From: Nyssa sinensis | Lineage: Eukaryota > Streptophyta > Magnoliopsida > Cornales > Nyssaceae | Reading direction: 5' to 3' | NCBI GenBank assembly: GCA_008638375.1 | Contig: CM018052.1 | Location: 6,989,506 to 7,053,505, forward strand | DNA length: 64,000 nucleotides | Part shown: piece by piece, positions 11,031-22,730 of the stretch | Position numbering within the stretch: the stretch's first letter is position 1 | Layout: every line of letters begins with the position of its first letter | Translations under genes and position numbers: made by a program | Notes under the pieces: generated by a model | Database searches by the model: none | What the model saw: the letters and a program-made list of their open reading frames with translations, nothing else | Told to the model about the DNA's origin: nothing

Positions 11031-12321
11031 AGTAAATATCTAAAAAATTAGGATAAATTTTTTGTTTTTGCCGGTAGGGCACTATTCATGCGCTATTTTC
11101 CGGTAAGGAACTATACATGCATCATTTAGACATAAGTCATATTTAGATGCATAATTTGAGTATGCCATAGAATATAAATATGCTTAGAATGTTAAAATAC
11201 ACATCCTGTGAGAATTTGAGGTTAATCGAAGATAGTTTGAAAAATAGACTCAAAAAGGGCATCCCGAGTGGCCCGGGTGGACCCGGCTTCAACTGCCAAC
11301 AGGAGAAAATAATTTTTTTGGAAAAATGTCATTTAAAGTAATTTTAAGAACTTTGGATAAAGCAGGATTTCGAATTGAGGCATTTCGGGATGGATTGTAG
11401 TGTAACGGGGTCCCACGACTCATTAAGGACAAAAGGTTCTTTTCACCCCTTAGCCCCTTGAGTATAAATACAAATCCTGAGACTTAAAATTCTTAGAATT
11501 GGTCTGAGGATATACAGCAGGTCGTGCTTGGAGAGAAAAGGTGATAAAACCTAGGTTTTCTAACTTTTCACCTTCCAAAACTCATCTCTAGCTTTAGAAT
11601 TTCACAAGGCTTCCTTCTAGGAAGTTGTTCCCCACCTCAAGGGCTACATTCTTACTAATTGGTTTGGCTAGATAGTGAGCACAACTCCCTAGGGTTGAGA
11701 AAAACCCTTTTAGGTATGATATTTTGCTAAGCAAAGAATAGAGTTAAGTTTAGGATTGTTTTTATATGTTAATTGTATGACTTACATGCTTACTTGTTGT
11801 TAGAAAACTACCTAGCATATAGTTACTTTAAAAACCTAGGGTTGGTACCATGTGTACTTATGTATTCTTTGGGACTTTGGTGAAGTGATGAACATGTAAC
11901 TTGAATATATGTATAATTCATTGCATTCTAGCTTATGTTCATGTAGACAAAATCTTGTAATTTGAAAGTTATGTTTTGCTCAATGTATTGGTACTTTGTG
12001 TACTTGTGTAATCTTTGAGAATTTGGTAAGGTTGTGAATATGCAACATGATTATATGTGTAATTGATTGGATTATATGCGATGTTCATGGAGAAAAAGTT
12101 TTATGGTTTAAAAGTTATACTTTGCTTTATGTATGATGCATTATTATTTAAGGCACACTCCATGAGTTTGATGAATGCCTCATTGAAATTGCATAAAAAA
12201 ATCAAGGCATCTTGGCATATGTGAATCTTTGGAAACATGGCTTGCGTTGAGCACTTTGGTGTTATGCATTATGAAGGTGTAGATCCTATGGTGAAAAACC
12301 CAAAATTTGGCCAATGATTGG

Positions 12322-12415
12322 TACTCGCTAATCCAACGGGAGTGCGCCCGTGAAATGAGACATATAAATGGTACTCGCGAATCCAATGGGGAAGGACCAT
12401 GAAACGAGACATATG
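12322..12415 (+). repeat. ~50 bp tandem duplication in chromovirus LTR
   Basis: TGGTACTCGC..ATCCAA(C/T)GGG and CGTGAAA(T/C)GAGACATAT occur twice in a row. The same doubled block lies at about 18075-18170 in the 3' LTR and 56420-56510 in the related LTR. It therefore predates these copies, and its retention hints at selection or a functional U3/R element. Confidence 0.7.
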
Positions 12416-13483
12416 TTGAGCATAGAGTTGCATGTGTGTGTCATGTATATTGCCATTGCATTGCATCAAGGAATTGGAAAGATTGTAGCTCATAAATGTT
12501 CACTTTGTACATGCCACGTCTTACCTTTGTTCTTTATATTAGCATTATATCATACAAGCAGTCGTGCTTACCTTATATGAGATTACATATTACAGATAAG
12601 ACTCTCGACACTTGAGACTTGATGAAGTCTTGAAGCATGGAGGGGGAAATGCACCTTGAAGAACATTTGGCCCTTGGGGCATATTTTTGGTTGTATGAGG
12701 GCATAAGCCCTAAGACATATGCATTAACTTATAAAATTTTGTATAGTATTAAAACAATGAGCATAAGCCCAAATAGCTTGCGTTTAATTTGAAAAACGAT
12801 AGACTGTAGGCCTTGTGATATTTTGTGATGTAAGGGCTTAAACTCGAATGAAAAATAGGGTATTTTTGTTTAATGTGCATCACATGTATATGTTGGGAAC
12901 AACGTAAGAAAAAGGACCATGATAAGGATTATATGCAAGTATGAATGTTAGTATATGAGGAATTAGGAAAGTAGGCCTTGAGCCTTGAACTTACTTGATA
13001 ATGTAGGTGTATGTTAAATTTTCATAAACATGTGGCCATCGAGTGAGGGTAGATTGTGCGTGTACTTATACATATAAATTGTTGTAAAATATTAGGTAAA
13101 AAAATGCTTAGAAAATAAAGGAGACCATGTCAAAATTTAGTGAATTAAAAAGAGTTGTCAGGTGTGTAAAATGCGCATATATAAGTGAGAAAAGTGCCAA
13201 CAAGTGGGGGTTAAAAACCTTGAGGAAGTAGGTAAAAAAATTAGAAAAATCAGCTTGCAGCACTTTGGAAACAAATTCAAAAAAGGAAAAAATCAGATTG
13301 CAGTAAATACATTGTAGTTACAGGAACTGGGTCAGCCAGCATCTCGGCGCCCCCGCGCATGCCGTGCGCCTGCCGCGTGCTCACGCCCATGTCCATGCCC
13401 CTCTCCGCTTGCGCACCTGCACCACTGCACCCCATGCGTTCCCAGCCTCTTTGCCCCCCCTTGCCACAACCCTTGGCCACTTG

Positions 13484-13635
13484 CCTTGGGCTATGTTTGG
13501 CCAACCCCTAGGCCATGCTGGTCAACCAGCTTGGGCCATGTTTGGCCAATCCTTAGGCCATGTTTGGCCACCTTTTTGGGCCATGTTTGGCCACCCTTTT
13601 GGATCATGTTTGGCCACCTCCTTAGACCACCTTAT
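13484..13635 (+). repeat. Short tandem array, unit ~27 bp (GGCCATGTTTGGCCA)
   Basis: Five to six degenerate units built on the palindromic core TGGCC(A)...GGCCATGTTTGGCCACC, spaced 24-31 bases. It lies in the U5 part of the 5' LTR; the matching part of the 3' LTR is deleted. Confidence 0.75.
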
Positions 13636-13971
13636 GTAGGATTTTTGACCTTTTCTTAGCCTACGTCTTAGGGCATTTAGGGCCCATTTTGGCCATTGTT
13701 CCAAGGGATATTTAGAAACATTTTAGGGCTATCTTGGAGGCCATGCTTGAACATAACTTAGACTATTTTGACTATTGGTTGGGGAGGTATTTGATTGATA
13801 TTAAAAACCTATCTTGAGTGAGTCTAGTTAGCAAATTTTCATTCTAAATTTTGTGGAAACATGGAAAAATTAACGTGTAATCAACTAAATCCATTTAATT
13901 GCCTTTAATTAATTCCTTTTAGTTCATTTTCACTCACTCCTCGGGTTTTGGAAATTCGGGGCGTGACAGCA

Positions 13972-13983
13972 TAGTATCAGAGC
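13972..13983 (+). other. Primer-binding site, initiator Met-tRNA
   Basis: TAGTATCAGAGC three bases after the LTR end matches TGGTATCAGAGC, the complement of the plant initiator Met-tRNA 3' end, with one G-to-A change. Minus-strand DNA synthesis would start here. Confidence 0.85.
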
Positions 13984-14094
13984 TTAGGTTCAAATACTTA
14001 GGGACCGTGGGGTGTTGTTGAACACGATGGGACCACGACGCATAATTTGAATTTTTTTTGATAAATATTGTGTAATGTGTAGGCTCTGATAGCT

Positions 14095-14106
14095 TGGTAT
14101 TAGAGC
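14095..14106 (+). other. Second, duplicated primer-binding site
   Basis: TGGTATTAGAGC, again one mismatch from consensus, lies 123 bases after the first. The sequences following both sites are alike (…GGATGTTGTTGGA..CC(A)TGGGACC), so the primer-site region was tandemly duplicated. Confidence 0.6.
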
Positions 14107-14507
14107 TCTAGTTTGAGAATACCTGGTGACGATAGGATGTTGTTGGATACCATGGGACCCTAGAGGAAAGCGTGTGAATTAGTATGAATTATCGGTGGTA
14201 TGTGATAGGATCTTGTGCGTTATGTGACTATTTATTCTTGATGCATCACATGTTGTGATTACGTGTTAGTTAATGCTATTCTATGATGCATGGTTACGTG
14301 ATTTGGTACAGTGAGATGCATAATATGGGTAATGTATGTATTGGCATGACCGTATATGATAACTTGGTGTATGTTTACGTACATAATAGATTGATGCTTG
14401 TTTGCCTTCATGATATCATGTAGCATTGTCGGCGGATGCTATGGGATTTGGAATACATTAGATGAGTAGAAGCTGAATTTCTAAATAATACTTGTTCCTA
14501 CTATAGG

Positions 14508-14660
14508 ATGCCATCCAAAACACTGGATTGAGGCAAAGTAGGTCAAGGAAGAGGGAAAACTTTAGTTCTCGAACCTCTATCAACCTTGGTAGCCTCGATT
14601 GACGTGATATCTAGGATCTAATGCTTCGGAACAGTGGATGGGGTTTAGACCTCAAGTTAG
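14508..14660 (+). pseudogene. gag start remnant of chromovirus
   Basis: ATG at 14508 opens MPSKTLD, followed at once by a stop and then GKVGQGRGKT. Plant chromovirus Gag often begins MP(P/S)KT followed by an Arg/Gly-rich stretch, so this is probably the Gag N-terminus. The rest of gag, protease and most of reverse transcriptase are absent. Between here and 15040 lie only non-coding DNA and an AAT repeat. Low sequence length limits confidence. Confidence 0.4.
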
Positions 14661-14810
14661 TTGGGCTAGTTGAACACTAGCATAACTTGAGCATGTGTGT
14701 ATTGTATTTCTTAAATGAATTTTTCCTTGCGAAAGATTGTGTTTAAACTCGGTAAAAATAAATAAATAAATTTTTTTTGATGAATTAGATTGTTGAATTA
14801 TTAATTGATT

Positions 14811-14872
14811 GAAAATAATAATAATAATAATAATAATAATAAGAAAATAAATAATAATAATAATAATAATAA
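14811..14872 (+). repeat. (AAT)n microsatellite
   Basis: Two runs of AAT units of about ten and eight repeats, separated by AAGAAAATA, inside the deleted gag-pol interval. It may mark the deletion junction. Confidence 0.9.
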
Positions 14873-15039
14873 GGAAAATGATTGTGTTGTTTAATATAGA
14901 GAATGAATTGTGAATGGCATGGTTAGGTCAAGCTTGTGGGGAGTATGATTTCAAATTTTTACAAAACATGTAATTGGGGATGGATTGGTTGTTTACTTTT
15001 CATGTGAGTATAGACTGCTACACGGGGAGAGGTTCAAAG

Positions 15040-16764
15040 TGTTTTGAGATCATAAGAGCCTTAGACACATTTTCACACAGAAGGACTTGAACCTTCAGTA
15101 GAGGAGATAGATGGAGTATATAGAAGACTATGACTTTGATCTTTAGTACCATCCTGGGAAGGCCAATGTTATAGCAGATGCACTTAGTAGGAGACTGAAG
15201 AGCACTGTTGGTAGCATTGCTATTAGAGAGTGGGAGATGATGGGAGATCTTAGCGAGTTTGACTTAGACTTTATCGAGTTTGAGGGACACACCACACTAT
15301 TTAGTTTGTGTGCACAGCCTACGCTGTTAAGCAGGGTTATTGAGGCACAATTGTAGGACACAAAAGCAAAATAGATTCGAGCATGAGTTGCTAGTACCGA
15401 GGGCTTTGAGGGATGGACAGTTCATTCTAACCTTAGCCTAAGGTATATGGGTAGAGTCTTTGTTCCAGAGTCTCTTAGGGTTGATGTTCTTCGAGATTTC
15501 CACCATTCACGTCTAGTAGTGTACCTAGGGTGCACTAAGATGTACCATGATTTACGCCACCAGTATTGGTGGACGGGGATGAAGGGAGATGTTGTACAGT
15601 TTGTATCGAGATGTCTCACATGCCAGCAGGTTAAGGTTGAGCACCAGAGACCTGGGGGTTTATTACAGCCATTGCCAATGGCCGAGTGGAAGTGGGAGTT
15701 TATTACTATGGATTTTGTGATGGGTCTTCCAAGGTCACCTAGAGGTCACGATGTAGTTTGGGTTATTGTTGACAGGTTGACGAAGTCCGCACATTTCCTA
15801 CCGATTAGAGCGACTGATTCAATAGATGTTCTTAGTAGGTTGTATATCTGAGAGATAGTACGACTACATGGGATTCCTGTTTCCATTGTTTTAGACCAGG
15901 ATCCATGTTTTACTGCACGGTTTTGGCAGAGTCTTCAGACAGCCTTAGGGACTCAACTACTGCTTAGTACTGCTTTTCATCTTTGGACTGACGGTCAGTC
16001 AGAGCGTACTATCCAAGTACTTGAGGATATACTTAGAGCGTGTGTTATAAATTTCAAGGGCAGTTGGGAGGATCATCTTGCTCTAGTAGAGTTTGCCTAC
16101 AACAACAACTATCAGTCTAGTATCGAGATGGCACCTTTTGAGGCGTTGTATGGTAGGTCGTGTCATTTATCGATATGTTGGACCGATATAGGGGAGACGG
16201 CTGCTTTGGGGCCTAACATAGTCCGTGAGACCATAGAGAAGATATAGATGATTTGGCAGCATCTGTTAATAGCACAGAGCCACCAAAAGAGTTATACAGA
16301 CAGGAGGCGACAACCTTTGTCATTTGATGTTGGGGGACATGTATTCCTTAAGGTAGCCCCACGATAAGGATTGAGGAGATTCGGGCGTAGCAAAAAACTA
16401 TCGCCACAATTTATAGGGCCATTTGAGATCCGTGAGAGGGTTGGAGAAGTGGACGATTGGTTGGCGTTACCGCCATAGTTATTTGGGGTTCATGATGTCT
16501 TTCATGTGTCGATGTTAAAGAAGTATGAGCCTGACCTTTCACATATACTCGATTGGGTAGATCTTGAAGTGGAGAGTGATGTTTTTTATGATGAGAGGCC
16601 TGTAGAGATATTGGACTCAAGGGACCAGGTTTTGCGGGGCAAGACCATTCCTTTGGTCAAGGTTCTTTAGAGCCACCATAGAGTTGATAAGGCCACTTGG
16701 GAGCGCGAGACTGAGGTTTTAGGTATCCAAAGTTATTTGTTCATAGAGGTACATTTCTAAATTT
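15040..16764 (+). pseudogene. pol remnant: RNase H end, integrase and chromodomain-like C-terminus
   Basis: Conceptual reading with several stops. It starts at the RNase H end (DYDFDL, stop, YHPGKANVIADALSRRLK). Then the integrase zinc-binding region follows: FHHSRLVVYLG, HQYWW, CLTCQQ. The core has WEFITMDFVMGLP (first Asp), IVLDQDPCFTARFW (second Asp) and TDGQSERTIQ (Glu), so the D,D,E triad is kept. The end has FGVHDVFHVSMLKKYEPD, ERPVEILDSRDQVLRGKTIP and ATWERETEVLG, the typical chromovirus tail. The second His of the HHCC finger appears as Tyr (VVYLG for an expected HPG). Most stops replace expected Gln, Arg or Trp (TAG near 15136, TGA 15849, TAG 16245, TAG 16668), which fits cytosine deamination. 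It is non-functional. Clade call (Tekay/Del-like) is tentative. Confidence 0.85.
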
Positions 16765-16781
16765 CAGGACGAAATTTCATT

Positions 16782-16794
16782 AAGGGGGCAAGGA
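16782..16794 (+). other. Polypurine tract of chromovirus
   Basis: AAGGGGGCAAGGA directly precedes TGTAAAGATC, the 3' LTR start. Upstream, TTTCAGGACGAAATTTCATT is the usual end of chromovirus pol. Confidence 0.85.
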
Positions 16795-19242
16795 TGTAAA
16801 GATCTAAAAAATTAGGATAAATTTTTTGTTTTTGCCGGTAGGGCACTATTCATGCGCTATTTGCTGGTAGGGCACTATACATGTATTATTTAGACATAAG
16901 TCATATTTATAAGCATAATTTGAGTATAACATAGAAGGGAAATATTCTTATAATGTTACAATACACCTCATGTGAGAATTTGAGCCTACTCGGAGATAGT
17001 TTAAAAATAGACCCCAAAAGGGCATCCCTAGTGGCCTGGGTGGGCCCGGCCGCAACCGCCAATAGGAAAAAATAATTTTTTTATAAAAATATCATTTAAA
17101 ATAATTTGAAGAACTTTGGTGAAATCAGAATGTCGAATTGAAGCATTTCGGGACGGGTTGTAGTGTAACGGGGTCCCGCGACTCATTAAGGGCAAAAGGT
17201 TCTTTTCACCCATTAGCCCCTTAATTATAAATACAACTCTTAAGACTTAAAATTCTCAAAATTGGTCTGATGATATACAGCAGGTCTTGCTTGGAGAGAA
17301 AACGTGAGAAAAACCTAGGTTTTCTAACTTTTCACCTTCCAAAACTCATCTGTAGCCTTAGAATTTCACAAGGCTCCCTTCTAGAAAGTTATTGTCCACC
17401 TCAAGGGCTACATTCTTATTGATTGGTTCGACTGCATAGTGAGCACAACTCCCTATGGCTCAGAAAAACCCTTTTAGGTATGATATTTTGCTAAGTAAAG
17501 AATAAAGTTAAGTTTATGATTGTTTTTATATGTTAATTGTATGATTTACATACTTACTTGTTGTTAGAAAACTACCTAGCATAGAGTTACTTTGAAAACC
17601 TAGGGTTGGTAACTTGTGTACTTATGTATTCTTTGGGAATTTGGTGAAGTGATGAACATGTAACTTGAATATATGTATAATTCATTGCATTCTAGCTTAT
17701 GTTCATATAGACAAAATCTTGTAGTTTGAAAGTTATGTTTTGCTCAATGTATTGGTACTTTGTGTACTTGTGTAATCTTTGAGAATTTGGTAAGGTTATG
17801 AATATGTAGCATGATTATATGTGTAATTGATTGGATTATATGCTATTTTCATGTAAACAAAGTTTTGTGGTTTAAAAGTTATACTTTGCTTTATCTATGA
17901 TGCATTATTTAAGGCACACTCCATGAGTTTGATGAATGCCTAATTGAAATTGCATAGAAAAATCAAGACATCTTGGCATATGAGAATCTTTGGAAACATG
18001 TTGTGTGTTGAGCACTTTGGTGCTATGAATTATAAGGGTGTAGCTGTGGTGAAAAACCCAAAATCTGGCTAATGATTGGTTCTCTCTAATCCAACGGGAG
18101 CGTGTCCGTGAAACGAGACATATAAGTGGTACTCGCGAATCCAACAGGGAAGGACCATGAAACGAGACATGTGTTAGGCATAGAGTTACATGTGTGTGTC
18201 ATGCATATTGCCATTTCATTGCATTAAGGAATTGGAAGGATTATAGCTCATAAATGTTCACTTTGCACATGACACGCCTTATCTTTGTTTTGTATATTAG
18301 CATTATGTCATACAAGCAATTGTGCTTACCCCATATAGGATTATATATTATAGATGAGACTCCTAGTACATGAGACTTAATGAAGTCTTGAAGCATGGAG
18401 GGGAAAATGGACCTTGAAGAACATTTAGCCCTTGGGGCATATTTTTGGTTTTATGAGGGCATAAGCCCTAAGACATATGTATTAACTTGTAAAATTTTGT
18501 ATAGTATTGAAAGAATGGGCATTAGCCTGAATAGCTTGTGTTTAATTTGAAAAACGATGGACTATAGGCCTTAGGCTATTTTGTGATGTAGGGGCTTAAA
18601 CTCAAATGACAAATAGGGTATTTTTGTTTAATGTGCATCACATGCATATTTTGGGCACAATGTAAGAAAAATTACCATGATAAGGATTATATGCAAGTAT
18701 AAATGTTAGTCTATGAGGAATTATGAAAGTAGGCATTGATCCTTGAACTTACTTGATAATGTAGGTGTATGTTAAATTTTCATAAACTTGTGGCCATCGA
18801 GTGAGGGTGGATTGTGCGTGTACTTATACATATAAATTGTTGTAAAATATTAGGTGAAAAATGCTTAGAAAACAAAGGAGACCATGTCAAAATTTAGTGA
18901 ATTAAAAAGAGTTGTTAGGTGTGTAAAATACCCATATATAAGTGAGAAAAGTGCCAAAAAGTAGGCGTTAAAAATCTTGAGGAAGTAGTTAAAAAATTGA
19001 AAACATCAGCTTGTAGCATTTTGGAAAAAAATTCAGAAAAGGAAAAAATTAGGTTGTAGTAAATACACTGTAGCTATAGGAACTGGGTCAGCTAGCAGCC
19101 CGCATGCCCCCGCGAGCGCTCCCTGCGCGACTGTCGCGCCCCACGCACTCACCCACGCCCACGCCCATACCCATGTTCATGCCCCTCTCTGCGCGCGCAC
19201 CTGCGCCACTGTGCCCCATGCGCGCGCAGCCTCCTTGCCCCC
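16795..19242 (+). repeat. 3' LTR of chromovirus, truncated
   Basis: Co-linear with 11031-13480 of the 5' LTR. It stops inside the GC-rich block after CCTTGCCCCCCAT, where unrelated LTR DNA begins. No target duplication can be tested. Confidence 0.85.
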
Positions 19243-20182
19243 CATATTTTAACAAAGTCTTCAGAATACATGGAATATACGAATTCAGAACATTTGAGGC
19301 ATAAGCTTCAGAGTATTTAACCATAATGTACAGGAATATTTAAAACATAGTTAAAATAAAAGACATTTACTTTTAGAGAGGTATTTAATAAAATTTTGAA
19401 TTTAATGTAGACATGCTGAATATAAACTTACAAAAAGTCAACAATATAAACGAGCTGACTTGCATGTCAAGATAGAATTTAAAAATGGAAGCAGTAATAC
19501 TTTTGATTCATGAGTCATATAAATACAGGAATTTGAACTTAAATCACTTCAGGAAATTTGAACTTAAAATACTTCAAAATTCATGGAGTTAAAATCTCCA
19601 CCTCAAAGTACAAGATTAGCCACCTTCATCTTCGGGATTGGCACTATTGGTGTGCCTTCCCTTTTCCCGTGTAGTTCTTAAAAACAATTTATGAAGAATT
19701 ATTTAATTCCACATTTAATTTACATTACCACCTATTTGGTATTTCTTAGTTCATTTTTAGACCCGGAGAATCCTAATTTCTTAAGATAGGACTTATTTCT
19801 TTTAAACTAGGCTACTCGTAGAAATATATTAAAGTGTTATTTTCACGTATCTTATTTTTTAGTACTTAATTTGATAATATGGACCTCATCGTTGGGTCCG
19901 AAACATCGAAGAAAGTCAATTTAGGCCCTTTCAGACTTCTATTTGGCTTCAAGCATCACTAAAGGTAAAACTATAATTTTGTATTTTACGTATCTTAATT
20001 TTTTGAGATCCCGTCTCGTAAAATGGACCTCGTCATTGGGTCCAGGATGCCTAAAATAGTTAAAATACTCTACTCTTTTACTTTATTTGGGTAACGTAAT
20101 AATTTATTATAATTAAATTTATTTAATTATTTAATTTCATATTATATATTTATTATGTTAATATTATATCACATGTGCCATA

Positions 20183-20245
20183 GTGGCACAATGGTCATGT
20201 GCTTGGTTTTAGGGTTTATTGTGCGAGAGGTGCATGGGTCAAAAC
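20183..20245 (+). other. tRNA-like cassette, antisense to LTR
   Basis: AGTGGCACAATGGTC (A-box-like) and GGGTCAAAACT (weak B-box-like) 50 bases on. Placed on the far side of the GA-rich leader from the LTR start, the second of two cassette sites seen in this LTR. Confidence 0.4.
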
Positions 20246-21486
20246 TAGAGAGTTGCGGCTCCCCTTTATTTTTCTGATATTTCTTGGGCCAAACAACAGA
20301 CAGGGGGGACAAAAGTAGGATAAGATATCCCAACCTCGTGTGGGTTATTAAATCAATCTCCTAACCTCATAGCCAAATGGTCCTTGTCTCTTTTAAAATT
20401 AAAACCCTTAAGCCAAACAACGTCGTGTTACTAAAACCCATACCCATTTTGTATCCAGTTATACCCCGAACCGTCCCTGACCCAAGACTGACCCAAAGAG
20501 TGTCGTCTTCCCCAACGAGATCGACACTATTAATCCAAAACCCTAGTTTTTGCAAGCCTATTTTGTGGCATTTCAAGAGCCCACTCCCTCTGCTTTCTTC
20601 TTTAATAGCTTTCTGGGACTCTTAGAAAGGTTTTTGCCTTGGTTTGGAGCATCGAATCAAGACAAGTGGCTCTATTGGAGCTTCGGTGCTCTTTGAATAT
20701 TGGCTTTATTAATGCTCTATACTCCATGAAAATCTTTGGTTTTGAGCTTATGGTAATCCTCATTACAGAGGCTTTAAAGCCACGTTCCAAAAAACAAGTT
20801 TGGTGTTCAAATAGTGAGGTTGGATTTCTAGATCGCGACCTGTAACTTGGGCTATCTCCCTCATTTTTTGTCTATTTAATGTGATTCCAATTGGTTTGGA
20901 ATCCTTGAAGCATCTAGTTCCGACCCCTTCAACCAAACTTTGATTGGTTCCAATTGGCTCAAGTTGAGCTTGAAGTTGCCATCAATGGTGGATCTTCTGT
21001 GATTTTGGTGTCTTAAGCTTCCTTAGGTCTCCCTTTTACTTCCAAAACCCTAGCACATCATAAATATATTCATGCATGCAATCTAATATCCTCAAACAGT
21101 GAGTTTCTGCACTCTTTTTCTAGAGAGAGAAACTTAGATTTGTTAGGGTTTTACCTTCACAATGGTTTATCCCTCTTCTCCTTGGTTGATTATGCACTTC
21201 TTAAGCCTCTTGGGTCTTGACTGATGCTTGCATGCAAGCTTCTCCTCCTCATTTTTCCTTCTTTTTTCTCTCTTTACCTCACTTTTTCTCTCTCTCTAGC
21301 TGCACACACTTAGTGAATTCTATCTCACGCACGTGTATATATATATATATATACACACACATATTTATATATTATATTTGGGGTGCTGATATGTTACATG
21401 TTTGGGATTGGTCGTGATGGGTAGTGGGATGGGATTTTACATAATATGTATATATATCTCACAAGATATATAACACAAAAGTGCTT

Positions 21487-21551
21487 GCAGCCCAAGTGGT
21501 TTAATTTTTGGGTTTAGGTTCTTCCCACCTTTTTGGTCTTGGGATCAAACC
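21487..21551 (+). other. tRNA-like cassette, antisense to LTR
   Basis: GCAGCCCAAGTGGTTT (A-box-like) and GGGATCAAACC (B-box-like). Placed between the LTR start and the GA-rich leader, like 8030-8094, which it resembles in sequence (AGCCCA.(C/G)TTGGTTTA-type core). Confidence 0.45.
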
Positions 21552-21890
21552 TTTGGGCCAATACTTTTGGCCTATTTTCCTTTATTTTTCTTCTTATGCC
21601 TTGTTTGGCATTTAATATATTTTATCCCATTTTTCCTTTTTGCTTTATTTTTAGTTTTCTTCTTGTGTACTTGTATTCTTATTCACTTCCTTCATGTGTC
21701 AATTTCATAAATCGAAGTTTTGCAATTTTGTTTATTTTCTTCATGTATCGACCTCGATTATTAAGGTCTTATTATTATTGTAGCCTTTATATTTTTCTTG
21801 GTTTAGTTTTCTTAACTATTATTTTATTCCATAAAGTCCCTAATATTAAATTAGTGACTTAATTTCCATTAATCGGGTCAGGGTGTTATA

Positions 21891-22039
21891 ATAAGAATCA
21901 AACTTTAACCTTGTTTGAGTAATTTCTCAAATATTCCTTCATTTTCTCTCTATCCAAGCCCCGAACCAACTCCCTCTTTGCACTTTCTTATTTTCTTCCT
22001 CACTTAGTTTCAGTAAATGGACTTAGATTTACATAAAGT
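21891..22039. other. Unassigned 150 bp spacer
   Basis: Short AT/CT-rich spacer between two LTR starts. No gene, repeat or boundary signal recognised. Confidence 0.4.
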
Positions 22040-22730
22040 AGTAACATCCCAACCCAATATAATTGGGTAGTAATGGCTAATGATAATTATTAGCAAGATT
22101 AAAAGCCTAAACAAATGACGACCAAATTGCTTGATGTAATTTAACCATGAAACTAGAGACCGAAGGCACATGTGTGCGCCATAAACAAGTAAATTGAATA
22201 ACAATAGTATTTATATGAAAACCATAACAAGTGTTAATTAATAATTTAACACAAACACAAGCCATGGAAATTGGTGCACAAGTGCACTAAATTAAAGACT
22301 AGCATCATATAATAAGTTACTTTTAATCAAGAATGACAACAAGATTATGATAATATTTTGGGAGGCAAAATACAAGGCTTTAAGGTGATTATTCGATACC
22401 TAAAATGCATTGTTAAAAACATACAAAAAGAAAAGAGAAGGAATAAGTCTCCAAAAAGGGCATTGACAAGTCTTGAACTCAAGACCTAAAGAAAGAAGAG
22501 ACAAAACCTTACAATAGTGATATAATATGTATATACGTAGCACATATGTTGCATGTGATAATGAGGTGTCAAGCTAAGGATTGGTCAAACTATATATAAT
22601 TAAGAAATTAAATAAAATAATTACTTAGTATTAAAATAAGTTTTTGATGTCCAAATTCAACAAATAAATAGTGTAAATTTACTATTCTGGACCCTCTGGA
22701 CCTAATGGTGAGGTCTATTTCATGTGACAG

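Larger units (their letters stand above)
11031..13968 (+). repeat. 5' LTR of chromovirus
   Basis: Begins (A)GTAAATATC against TGTAAAGATC in the 3' copy, and ends GGGGCGTGACA directly before the primer-binding site. It contains a GGGTATAAATACAA-like promoter region near 11460, a 50-base tandem duplication, a GC-rich block (13340-13470) and a short-period array (13484-13635). Confidence 0.85.
11031..19242 (+). mobile_element. Degenerate Ty3/gypsy chromovirus (Tekay/Del-like), 3' LTR truncated
   Basis: Order: 5' LTR (11031-13968), Met-tRNA primer-binding site (13972), gag start remnant (14508), large deletion, pol remnant from RNase H end through integrase to a C-terminal domain (15040-16764), polypurine tract (16782-16794), 3' LTR (16795-19242). 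The LTRs match along their shared length but differ at roughly one base in eight by eye, so the insertion is old. The interior is only 2.8 kb, because PR and RT are missing. The 3' LTR stops in the GC-rich block at 19242 and lacks its last ~500 bases. The first base of the 5' LTR is A instead of T. Confidence 0.85.
19243..21890 (-). mobile_element. LTR fragment (minus sense), 3' end lost
   Basis: Non-coding. It matches the 43053-44900 part of the LTR at 38570-45274 at its left end (GTACAGGAATATTTAAAACA, ATCTCCACCTC). It carries two tRNA-like cassettes, a CT-rich (antisense GA) leader at 21240-21300, TA repeats near 21338, and a terminal CAGGGTGTTATA resembling the LTR start GGGGTGTTACA with changes. 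The TGTCAC end is absent; the left border coincides with the truncated chromovirus LTR. Confidence 0.6.

Noticed and set aside
15447..15851. Possible functional integrase gene
   Set aside because: The frame is open for 134 residues only because it lies between stops; the zinc-finger His is lost and downstream pol has several stops.
21533..21862. 109-residue hydrophobic frame, membrane-protein-like
   Set aside because: Pyrimidine-rich LTR sequence translates to Phe/Leu/Ser; not kept in related LTRs.
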